Positions 1 through 9,015 of a stretch of DNA of 64,000 bases are shown here, piece by piece; the stretch's first letter is position 1, and the number at the start of each line of letters is the position of its first letter. Position numbers and translations under genes: made by a program. The notes under the pieces are model-generated. The model saw only the letters and a program-made list of their open reading frames with translations. It ran no database searches and was not told the origin of the DNA. Source of the stretch: Dermatemys mawii (taxonomy: Eukaryota; Chordata; Testudines; Dermatemydidae); the NCBI GenBank assembly GCA_007922305.1, contig ML677335.1, forward strand, positions 18,758,246-18,822,245, in the 5' to 3' direction.

Positions 1-620
1 ATAAGATCCATAAAGAATATTTATAAAATCCAAGAGTTAATTTCTACCTTATCCCATAATTCAAAACACATTGACTAAAAATTCAGGTCTGGTAAACTTT
101 AAACTAGAAAATGATGTACATTTGAAATATACTACACCTTCTTGGTCCAGAGCTGGGGGCTACATGTAATTAGATTATTAAGTCTGGTCAGATGCTTTTG
201 ATTCAAGACCTCAGGTGACTATTTGGATCATTACTGTGTGACAGAAAGAGGAGAATTTTCATTACCTGGTCATTTTAGTTAATGAGGAGTAGGTTTTCAT
301 CACAAGTATAAAGTGATGGGAAGAAAGCATGTTCCATAGGTCCCAATGGCCTAATGTTAGAGGCTTGCAACAGAATTTGAAGACATGTCTTTCATAGGAG
401 AGCCTTCTTGAATAATTCAACAGAGAGGCTTATTTTGCCTCCTTCAAGTATCAGTTGGGGAAATAATATAAATCTGAAAGTTAACATAAACAACACATCT
501 GAACTTGGGAAACCATTGTTAAGGGTGAGAGTTTTTGTAGACATTATGGCAAAGAAGAATTTTAAGGAGGGAAATGAAGGCATGTCACCCTTCTATCAGG
601 TGGTGGTGTCAGCAAAAAGG
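1..620. other. No recognisable feature
   Basis: AT-rich sequence with only short, chance-like reading frames. I see no repeat end, exon-like frame or RNA gene here. Confidence 0.5.
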
Positions 621-624
621 CCTG

Positions 625-720
625 GGTTCATACAATCACAGAATCATAGGGTTAGAAGGGACTGTGAGGGTCATCTATTCTAAACTCCTGCCAAGATGCA
701 GGATTTGTTGTGTGATTCAG
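625..720 (-). mobile_element. CR1 LINE 3'-end scrap
   Basis: The stretch CACAGAATCATAGGGTTAGA followed by AGGGACTGTGAGGGTCATCTATTC is the reverse complement of the usual CR1 3' end (GATGACC...CCCTTC...ATTCTATGATTCT). Only the terminal part is recognisable, so this is a short 5'-truncated copy read on the minus strand. No coding remains. Confidence 0.55.
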
Positions 721-1139
721 TTTTCTAGAGGATTCCTTCTTGTGACAGTGTGTTGAGAGCTATTAGCTGACCCAGCACTCTGGTCACTTAGGCATTAACT
801 AGTTTTCCCCTTGAGGGCTGTAAGACTTTATCTAATCAGACTTGGTGGGTTGATGAGCTAAAAGGCTAACTGTCCCATTGTCTAAGAAGATACTTAAAAA
901 GCACAGGCAAAATGCATTAGAGAGGAGAGAGGGCTAACAGAGCCCAAGGAAAGCCAGGTTTCCATCTAGTGAGATTGGCTCCTCTTCCTGAAGAAAGGGC
1001 TGATGTTCGAAGGACCCTGTTGGTGGAAGTGCTTCAGAGAGATTGTGATGGTGTCTTGATGGAGGTAACAAATTAAAAAATTCAGAGGTGCTGACAATCA
1101 AGAGGTGTTTAAGACTGGCTTGTGATGGACCCCAGGGAA

Positions 1140-1960
1140 ATTGAGGATCCTGCTCTGCTGCACTTCTAAAGACTTATGTAAAACTGGCTATATTCCCCCA
1201 CACCCAGGAACCTGGGAAACTATATACACAGTCCTGGGCACCATGAAATGGGCAATAGTTTCCCCAATTACAAACATTGAGTCCAAGGGTTTAAAACAAA
1301 GAGAATTTTATTACTGGAAGGAGGGGGGAAACAGAATAAACTTGGGAATTCTCAGCAATTAATAAATTAACAGATATCCCCCAGATATCTTAACAATAGT
1401 CGCAACCTCAGTCCTCTGAGAGTTGAGTGGCTAACGCATACTCATCACTTCCATCCTCCGCAGCTTGCCCACTCAGTTTCATTTCTTGGGTTCAGAATCC
1501 AAGGATTCTGGGAAGTCAGTGCTGCCTGGGCTACTCAAGGGTCTCTACTATCTGACCCAGCTGAAGTGATTTCAGCTTTAATTACTGGATAGGGAGGCCT
1601 GCACCTTAGGTAAGCTGTTGCATTCTTTGCAGCCTCAGCCCAGCCTGCCTCAGCTCTCCACCAACTATCACCTCAAACTTGCCTCAGCTCTGCATTGTCC
1701 ATTGTTTTGTGGCTGTTCAGTTCAGCTCTTTAAAGAAGAAGCAGTGGTAATAGGACTCTTAACAGAGTCCTGATCACCAGAAAGGCACTCTTTTTTTAAC
1801 CCTGTCTAGGTTTCTTCACCCAACTTTGTCTTGAATATGGTCTTGGTCAAGATGACCCTTGGCACACTTGTCGCTCTCTTGTCCCTTCACTTCTCAATAG
1901 GGTGAATAGTAAACTTAACTGTATTTTAACAAAATGCCCCAAATTTCAACATAACTATAA
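1140..1960 (-). mobile_element. Possible LTR-type repeat (unassigned)
   Basis: GC-richer block in AT-rich surroundings. On the minus strand it has an AATAAA-type signal near 1310 (TTTTATTACTGG on plus) and a composition like other LTRs in this window. I could not find convincing TG...CA ends or a target duplication, so this is a weak call. It could be unique sequence. Confidence 0.22.
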
Positions 1961-2739
1961 TGTACCTGAGGCCTGGCCCATTCACCCAACAGATGATGGC
2001 AAAGAACTTCTTTCTTAATAGAGTACCTGCCCATCTGGAGTTCTCAAGCAGCTCTGGTCCTTTATTCTATATTCACCAACAGGTGCAATAGTGAGCTTCC
2101 AACTTTCGAGCACTTGAGACCACAAGTCTCATAGGAGGATAATGAGATTTTTACAAAGAGTTCTTCCCAAGCATGAGGAGAAACATGAGGGAAAATGTAA
2201 CAAGTGGGTGAGGAAGACTGTTATAACTAGCCACTGGGAGGTGTGAGGCAACATTTCAGTAGAGAATGAGAGATGATAGTGTGTGTATGGCCTTGGAAGA
2301 GAAGACTAGCAGTTTGTTTGATATGAGAGAGAAGGGGAAGCTGGGATTCAAAGAAAGGGGTGATATGATCAAAATGGTGAACCAAAAAAGTTTTTTTCAG
2401 CAGCATTCTGAATGGATATGAGCAGAACAAGATTGCATTTGTCAAGGTCAGAGTCACTCATAGCTGAATCTAAATTATCAGAAATGCAGGGTTTGTCCCC
2501 CTAAGTAACACCTATCTGTTGTGGACAGACTGATTGTTGAAGACAGTATACTGAGGTCCTCAGAATGCCCCAGGAATTCCTACTCCACAGTCACTCTCCC
2601 ATTACCTGCTGGAATACCTCTATGTACTTCCCTGCATTCCCTGGTGTGGTTGTTGTGCCCTCCTCTTACTTTCAGTGAAGTTGCGCATCAGTTCTCTGTA
2701 CACTACAAACAAAGAAAGCTCTTTCTTTTTGTATCTGCA
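1961..2739. other. Unassigned sequence, perhaps the 3' end of the older Gypsy element
   Basis: No gene seen. The part nearest 2740 lies downstream, in minus-strand terms, of the integrase remnant of Gypsy element B and may be its 3' untranslated region or LTR, but I cannot match it to anything else in the window. Confidence 0.3.
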
Positions 2740-2832
2740 AGGAAAAAGTCCCCTAGTTTTGTAATCACTGTGTAAGGTCCCTGCCAACAAGGAGTTATTT
2801 TTTTTTCCAGGCTATTTTTTCCAGTTGCACAG
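2740..2832 (-). pseudogene. Ty3/Gypsy element B: integrase C-terminal (GPY/F) remnant
   Basis: Read on the minus strand, about 2765-2815 encodes TPCWQGPYTVITKLGD, which has the W-x-GPY-x-V pattern of the GPY/F domain that ends many Ty3/Gypsy and gammaretroviral integrases. The frame is broken in an A-run just before it. This piece is the continuation of the integrase whose zinc finger and core lie at 5091-5890. The two parts are separated by element A (2833-5090), and each abuts a copy of CACAG. It is non-functional. Confidence 0.7.
2828..2832. repeat. Left target-site duplication of Gypsy element A (CACAG)
   Basis: CACAG here and at 5091-5095 flank the TGTA...TACA ends of element A exactly. 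Five base pairs is a normal duplication length for Ty3/Gypsy and retroviral integrases. Confidence 0.8.
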
Positions 2833-3030
2833 TGTAGACGAGCCCTTCACTGCTCATGTCACAAATGAGCCAAGACCACCTTGTTGCTAACACCACTGCC
2901 CTTTATTTCTACGTTTATTCCCACCACCACCACCACCTATATACAGTTCTGTACAGGATAGTCCACTTAGCTAGCTCCCACAGCTAGCCAGGAACGACAG
3001 CACCTTGCCCCTCCCTTTCCTGTTCCCCCC
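2833..3030 (-). repeat. Truncated 3' LTR of Gypsy element A
   Basis: Begins TGTAGACGAGCCC and runs parallel to 4641-4890 with scattered differences. It lacks a block of about 20 bp present in the other copy near 4772-4795. It keeps the AATAAA signal (TTTATT on plus, 2902-2907) and a TATA-like CTATATAC at 2937-2944. Similarity fades in a pyrimidine-rich tract near 3005-3030, where coding-like sequence starts. The minus-strand purine run there could instead be a polypurine tract, which would make the LTR only about 170 bp. The target duplication at 5091 argues for the longer LTR. Confidence 0.75.
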
Positions 3031-4586
3031 TATTCTTCTTCTGGGTCTGGGGCCTCCTGTTTCTGTGGCTGGGGGTCAGCATTCATCCCACCTTCCAGTA
3101 GGACCTTCTGTGCCTCAGTTTCCCCTGTCCCTCCCTGTGGGTTTGGGGCCTCTTCCTCCAGGAGTGGGATTATGGTGAGCTCCCCTGCACCCATCCCTTC
3201 TCCTGGGGGGCTCAGGCTGACCAGCTCCCCCACATACGTTTCCCATGGGTCCACCCGCTCTGGGCTTTTTTGTCTAGGAGTCTTATGATCTCCAGGATTA
3301 GGCCCGTCCCGCTGCCTTGGGGTCTCAGCATAAGGGAATCCACCCCCCATCTTGGGGCACCCCACGGCTCCGAGCCAAGTACTGGGCCACAGTCCCGGCC
3401 TAATATTACTGGGTACGTTAGCCTCTCCAGCACCCCCACTCACTTCCACCGGAAGCGACCTTTAGCCTCCAGGGGTACCTGGGCAACCGGACAGGACTTC
3501 TTGTCCCTATGGATGCACCCAAGCGCCATCCTAGCCCCCGCAATTAGCCAATGTGGCTTTACTAATGCCTTTCGCACCAGCGTGCAGCCTGAAGCGGTGT
3601 CAACTACACCCCTTTGGGAGTTTCTCTCCACCTTCACAGGCAGGGGTGGGCATCCCCAGCTATTGCCCCTTCGCTTGAGTCCACCCACCCACAATCCATA
3701 TCAGGGCAGCCTCGTTTTACATGCCCTGGCTTCCCACATTACCAGCACGTTAACCGGGCGGGCCTTTCGGGTGCTCCTCAGGGCTCCCCCTTCTTCTCTT
3801 TCCCTTTTCCAGGGAAAGAGTCCATAGGCCTTTGCCCCAGCTCTCTGTACCTCCAAGGTCGCTCCTCTCCCCAGGGTCCCTCGGCTTCTGTATACTCCTC
3901 CCTCACCCTGACAGCCTCTTCAACAGTGTCCGGCTGGTGCCTTCGCACCCAGGTGCGCACCGTCTCCGGGAGACTTTGCAAAAATTGCTCCAAGATCAGG
4001 GAGTCCACTATCTCCTCGCTGGTACGCGCCTCCAGCCTCAGCCAGCGCGTGGCCTAGTCCCTCAGCCATTGGGTAAACGCCCTGGGCCGCACCGCCGCCA
4101 TCCAGCGGGCCGCCCGGAACTTCTGCCGGTATCGCTCCGCTGATAGGCCTACCCGGTCCAAAATAGCAGCCCTTACGCTTCATAGTTCTGGGCTTGGTCC
4201 TCCCCCAACACCATATAGGCTGCTTAAGCCTCCCCAGTCAGATATGGGGCGAGTCTGAGGGACCAGGTTACCCTCTCCCATCCAGCAGCAGTGGCTAGCC
4301 TCTCAAAAGTTCCTAGGAAGGCGTCTGGGTCATCCACCGGGCTCATTTTACAGAGTCCCCAGCCCGGCGGCCGGGTGCCCTCCCCTGACCCAGGATTCAC
4401 CAGCCGTTGCAGGAGCTTCCCTTGTGTGCTGGTCTGCTCCTGGATGAAATCCTGCAGGCTTTTTTGCTGGTCTGCCTGCCAGGTCAAAAAGGCCTGTCTC
4501 TCTTTCTGGTGCATCTGCTGCATGTTCTGAAGGGCCTGCTGGGTCTGCTTTTGCTGCTCCATGAGCCATTGCAGGGTCTCCTCCAT
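3030..4586 (-). pseudogene. Gypsy element A gag-protease pseudogene
   Basis: The first plausible start is ATG at 4586-4584, just inside the primer site. In order: a glutamine-rich coiled coil (about 4575-4400, many Gln/Lys/Glu, 'MEQQKQTQQALQNMQQ'); a capsid region; a SCAN-like stretch at about 4008-3870 containing LEQFLQSLPETVRTWVRR and EEAVRVREEY; a CCHC knuckle at 3747-3706 (C-x2-C-x4-H-x4-C); a protease-like VVDTASGCTLVRKAL at about 3600; and PVILGRDC near 3400. Lesions: TAA at 4226-4224, at least one frameshift between 4224 and 4008, TGA at 3780-3778, TAA inside the knuckle (3741-3739), and a frame change after it. It ends at a stop at 3030. In an intact relative this would make the virus-like particle and process it. 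Confidence 0.8.
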
Positions 4587-4621
4587 CTCCGGGCCGCCAA
4601 CCACGGTCACTGGCTTCAGGC

Positions 4622-4638
4622 TCCTGGACAAGCCCCCA
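4622..4638 (-). promoter_or_regulatory. Primer-binding site of Gypsy element A, tRNA-Pro type
   Basis: Minus strand reads TGGGGGCTTGTCCAGGA, two bases inside the LTR boundary. The classical tRNA-Pro site is TGGGGGCTCGTCCGGGA. Both differences fall at CpG positions (CG to TG, CG to CA), as expected from methylation decay. Confidence 0.75.
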
Positions 4639-4640
4639 CG

Positions 4641-5090
4641 TATAGACGAGCCCTTCACCGCTCATGTCACAAATGAGCTAAGACCACCTTGTTGCTAACA
4701 CCAGTGCCCTTTATTTCTACGTTTGTTCCCACCACCACCACCACTATAGAGTTCTGTACAGGATAGTCCACTTACTTAGCTGCTTGGGGAACAGCTAGCT
4801 CCCACAGCTAGCCAGGGACAACAACACCTAGCTGTCGCTGTCGCTGTCGCTGTCCCTGTCCCTGTCCCTGTCCCCCCCCACCTTTGTGGCTTCCCTCCTG
4901 CCACCTTTATCCTCTGGCCTGGAAAGCTCACAGGTGGTTTGCCTCAAGCCCCACTCTCCCCGGGGGGCCACACCCTACCAGCACCAATTAACTCCCCCAG
5001 CTGGGAGCTGAGATAGCAGGAGCCTCGCTAAGGGAGCTAGCAGAGGGAACAGGGGCTGGTCTAGAGCTTTCTTGCCAGCACCCTGTTACA
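4641..5090 (-). repeat. Complete 5' LTR of Gypsy element A
   Basis: 450 bp. On plus it runs from TATAGACGAGCCC (TG decayed to TA) to CCCTGTTACA, so the transcript-sense LTR starts TGTAACAGGGTGCTGG. It contains an AATAAA signal (TTTATT at 4710-4715) and a CCACCA microsatellite near 4728-4743. It also holds a hexanucleotide array (4831-4878). The promoter would fire toward lower coordinates. Confidence 0.8.
4831..4878. repeat. GCTGTC / CCTGTC hexanucleotide array
   Basis: Three to four GCTGTC-like units followed by three to four CCTGTC units and a C-run, inside the 5' LTR U3 region of element A. The units suggest slippage plus one base change spread by later duplication. The other LTR has only a degenerate pyrimidine tract at this point. 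Confidence 0.85.
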
Positions 5091-5095
5091 CACAG
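5091..5095. repeat. Right target-site duplication of Gypsy element A (CACAG)
   Basis: Exact copy of 2828-2832, directly following the TACA end of the LTR. Confidence 0.8.
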
Positions 5096-6452
5096 ACACA
5101 CCTTCCATCCTTCTTGGATGGGTACATAACTTTTCATTTTCATGAAATCTTGGGCCTGGCATGCTCACTTCTGGCTGATCTGTTCCTGCACCTTCTGAAA
5201 TGTTATCCTCTGGTCACTGATGTAACATTCTTCCTTGTCATTCACCTGTGTAGGTGCAGTGTGCCTTGCCAATTCTTGCTTCCTGAATATCAAGTCATAG
5301 GAAAGCATGGGTTTGCAGTGTCCAAAAATAACTTCATGAAGAAGGTAATGGATAAGTGCCAGCAAAGATGACAAAAGGTGACTTCATATCCCAGTCTCGT
5401 TGGTCTTCACTGGCTAAGAATTTAAATATAGAACTCCAGTGCAGTTTATTCTCTCCACTCCCCCGTTACTCACAGAGTGGGCAACACTGGTCCTTCGTTA
5501 TCTGGAGATATCAGAAAACTTCATGTCACAACTGTGATTCAAATTCCTTCCTTGATTGTTGCAGATGCAGCTCACTGGGCTGAACTGCAAACTGCATATT
5601 TCATCAATGCATAAGTAACTGTCTCTGTCCTTTTATCCTTCGGGGGTTGTACCATCACATATTTTTAAAAGGGATCACAAACTACCAGCAAATAGTGATT
5701 TCCAGCTAGTGTTCCTGGTAGTGGACCTTTCATGCCAATCTATATGGCCTCCTAGTTCTTACTAGGGTGTGGCATTTCCCCTAAAAGAGTTCTGCCTCAT
5801 CTTCCTGGTGCTTTCCTAACTTTACAATTAAGACAGGAAAGTACCCAATCCTTAACATCTGTGACTTGCCGATCTGGACTATTGTATTTTCATATCCCAG
5901 GCAGCCTGCTGTTTCATAATCATTAAGAAGCTCCCATACCATTCAATTTAAGCATACTGTCAAAACAATCCTGTTAACTTCAGACATCAGCAAGTTGATA
6001 GCCAGATCAATGAACAATAGCTCATGAACTGCGCTGAACCTCCCTGCTTTGGGTCTCCCTCAGTTAATCTGTTGGTGCATTGGGGTCGTTACACTGTTCT
6101 TGCCAGCTATCTTCACAAAGCCAGGCCCATTCTCATTGTCCTGACCTAGCTAAGTACATCAGCTCCCACATTTTGCTTTCCAGATTTATGATGAACTGTG
6201 AACATATATTCAGAACATATATGTGAATCAGTCCCCACACATGTCCTTCTGAGCTATGCTTTGTAAGGAGCTACTGGACTGTGGTCTGTGTACGCTGTGA
6301 ATTCTGTAGACATAAGGACCTCCAAAAGAGACACATATGCAAGTGCTATAACTGAATACTTGGTTTTTCTCTTTTCCTCATTTCCTTGCATCCTCCAAAA
6401 GCCACCAGTCTGTGCCTACTGAGCTCAAACCCAACACTCAAACCCAACGTTT

Positions 6453-6535
6453 ATTTGTCCCTGTCATTTTCTTGATGGTGTTCTAAATGTTTCACTGATT
6501 TCTTTGTAGGCATATTAGCTTAATGTGTGTCTGAC
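6453..6535 (+). repeat. Direct repeat, left copy
   Basis: ATTTGTCCCTG...GGCATATTAGCTTAATGTGTGTCTGAC recurs at 7180-7270 in the same orientation with few differences and one extra 8-9 bp in the right copy. The left copy falls inside the RNase H part of Gypsy B. Its nature is unknown. Confidence 0.8.
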
Positions 6536-6745
6536 AGGTTACCATGAATGGATGGGATGGATCTGGGAATTTAAGCGCAGCATGATTTAAAAGTCTTTCC
6601 ATCAGTGACTCAAATGATTTTTGGTGTTCATCAGTCCAGACCAAGTTGTTCTCAATTAGCTGGTAAAATGGTGCTGTCTGCTCTGTGAATTTTTTTACAA
6701 ATCTCCTGTAGAATCCACAGTGCCCGTCAACCCTCTCTTATACAG

Positions 6746-8716
6746 TACTTTTTATAACATCCCTTTTTATTTTCTCAGGAATAAACATGCCCAGTCTTTT
6801 TAACCTTTCCTTTTCCTTATAACGTATAGGCTATGGATTTCACACTATTTGAGCTTATGCTATCCAATTGCTCTAATTTTTTCACTTATGGAAATAATGT
6901 TTTTACCATATATTCTGAATGCTTTTGCTCACTACTAGTCAGCACACATTTCTGCTTCTTTTAATGCAGTCAGTGAAATGGGAGAGAGACAAACATCAAA
7001 TTCTAGTTACATGCATCTCAGCTGGATCACAAGTATATCTGTTGTCTAGAAAAGTTTGTTCCTCACTCTCAATTCTGTTAACTCTCATTGTTCCTTTTCC
7101 CCTTATGCACTGAGTATATTTTGATTCTTCTGCTGGTGCAAGGCCATGCTTGCACTCTGCATAATGATCATGAACCTGTATTTGTCCCTGTTATTTTTTT
7201 TATGGTCTTCTAAATGTTTCATTGATTTAATTTGGCCTTTGTAGGCATATTAGCTTAATATGTGTCTGACGAGTTTAATCCTAAATGGAAACATTAGTTC
7301 CTTTGCAATCATGTTCCTTGACATAGATATATGTCAGTCTAACTTTTATCTAAAAGGAATATGTTCATGAATCATGGGCCCCCAAATAGACCAGTCCTGA
7401 AAACACCGAATTAAAAAAAAAAGTTCGCTTGAGAGTGGAAAATAACTACCTGGACTTCCAGAATGAGGCCAATAATAGCATTAATATCCCTACTCATAAG
7501 CTGAGTGACCCAACAGCAGACACAAGACACAGGATTGCATTTGTTGCAATTATAAAAAAAATATATGTGTCACACTGTTCCTTGCTTGGCTCCCTGTCAC
7601 CTCCATTCTTGTGATCCCCAGAGATGGATGGTGTGGAGAGCATGAGCTAATGTATTTAGCCTCTCTAACATCTTGGGAGACCTTATGCAAAGAAGTTATT
7701 CAGGCAATTTGTGTTTTTTGTTTTTTTTTAAATGATTACATTAACATCCTTTATGTCACAAGATGTCACTTCTGAGGAGGAAAAATCACTTCGCATATTC
7801 CCTCTAATCAAGCTGCAGAAAATGTTAGAGTAATGCTGTCCTATTGTATCTAGACTCTTGTGCCTCGTCCATTTGTGTGGCATCGGAGTACCTCACCAGA
7901 ATATCTGAGCACTAAATGGGTTTAGCTGAGTTAGGAATGTTCCAATGAGCCAGATGATCAACAATGCATAAGTGAAGAAGGGCATTCACTGTCACTCATT
8001 TTATTTTGATATTTATATTACTTCTCATTGTTGAGTGAAATACGGAATCAAGCTTCAGTTAAAGTCGTTCAATATAATGTCGGAGAGGTATGGATCACTG
8101 TTCATGTTGTGCTCCCTGTCAGTACCCAGCCTAGGCCAGGAAGGTAATGATCCAACCAGAGGACCAAATTTGGTGATGAATCCTGGCCACGTGCCACCTG
8201 AGGTATGCTGCACATATGCTAAGAAGAATGCAATGTCTACATAATTTTTAGAAATGGTTTTCTATACTTCAGAATGCATAAATTTTAGATCCAAAAATAA
8301 ATGGTATAGTGAGAGATATTTATGGTAAACAGAATAGTAATGGCCTCTGTATTTATCATTGCTTTAAAAAGCCTTTAAGAGGATTAAGTGTAGGGAATGG
8401 GAGAAGAAAGTGCCAGATTGTAACAACAGATTATAATGATGTAGCCACATTTTGTTCTGGGATGTTTTCAGTTCTAGCTGGGTATTTTTTCAGTTTGGTT
8501 CATTTGATTAATGTTCTGCAGTGATCAAACACTACAGGAAAATATCTCCCCCTTTTCCATGTGTCAGGATTTATAAATCTCATACTAATAGAGCACTGGT
8601 TGTTGTGGTTAACCATGAAACGTTAACAGAAATTTAACAAGAAATTCGTATTGTGCACAAATGACATTTATTGACACAACACACATAATTAAACAGCAAG
8701 AGAGAGAATTTCACTG
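6746..8716. other. Mostly unassigned; includes the right copy of a direct repeat (7180-7270)
   Basis: 7180-7270 is the second copy of the 6453-6535 sequence. The rest is AT-rich with no supported gene. The short frames at 6919, 7429, 8035 and 8309 have no recognisable domain. Confidence 0.4.
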
Positions 8717-9015
8717 AGGGTATGGCTGTACTAACTGCTGGATCGATGGGTAGCACTCGGTATATCGGCTATCGATTTTATTGCATCTCATCGAGATGTG
8801 ATAAATCGATCTCAGAATGTGCTCCCCACTGTTGACTCCAGAACTCCATCTTGGCAAGAGGAGTAAGCGGGGGAGTGGCCATGGTTGACTTGCTGCCATG
8901 GGGAAAGTCAGGTAAGTCGACCTAAGATATTGTGAATTCAGCTACACTACTGGTGCAGCTGAAATTGCGTATCTTAGGTCACCCCTCCCCCCACCCAGTG
9001 TAGCCTAGCCCTAAG
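8717..9015. mobile_element. hAT-like MITE, family 1
   Basis: About 300-bp non-coding element. One end is GAGGGTATGGCTGTACT and the other AGTGTAGCCTAGCCCTAAG, degenerate inverted copies of a CTTAGGG...CTACACT terminus. The interior has the family hallmarks ATCGATTTTAT...GATAAATCGAT and GCTGAAATTGCGTATCTTAGGTC. The same interior, reversed, occurs at 43807-44093, and its start is at the window end. The target duplication is not clear. Confidence 0.7.

Larger units (their letters stand above)
2833..5090 (-). mobile_element. Ty3/Gypsy LTR retrotransposon A (SCAN-like gag), internally deleted
   Basis: Minus-strand element of 2,258 bp. Its order (minus, 5' to 3') is: complete 450-bp LTR at 5090-4641, primer site at 4638-4622, gag and protease remnants at about 4586-3030, then a truncated 3' LTR at 3030-2833. 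The outer ends are TGTA...TACA and are flanked by a perfect CACAG duplication. Reverse transcriptase, RNase H and integrase are absent, as is the U3 part of the 3' LTR, so one internal deletion joined the protease region to the LTR interior. It sits inside the integrase of the older Gypsy element B. The gag resembles the Gmr1-like Gypsy lineage from which vertebrate SCAN domains are thought to derive; that family placement is inference. Confidence 0.85.
5091..6745 (-). pseudogene. Ty3/Gypsy element B pol remnant (RT, RNase H, integrase)
   Basis: Heavily mutated pol on the minus strand. Going downstream from 6745: an RT end with FYRRFVKKFTEQTAPFYQLI and LVWTDEHQKSFESL (6735-6600), then ALKFPDPSHPF; an RNase H remnant with FTAYTDHSP near 6290-6265; the integrase zinc-finger region with WVLSCLNCKVRKAPG near 5850; the core start GNHYLLVVCDPF near 5690; a middle core with RKEFESQL near 5555; and QRDWDMKSPFVIFAG near 5395. 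The IN tail runs to 5091, where element A interrupts it, and the GPY/F end follows at 2815-2765. Stops and frameshifts occur throughout, so it is inactive and old. No gag or LTR of B was identified with confidence. Confidence 0.75.

Noticed and set aside
3270..4057. Plus-strand frames of 185 and 147 residues
   Set aside because: They are antisense shadows of the minus-strand gag-protease remnant of Gypsy element A.
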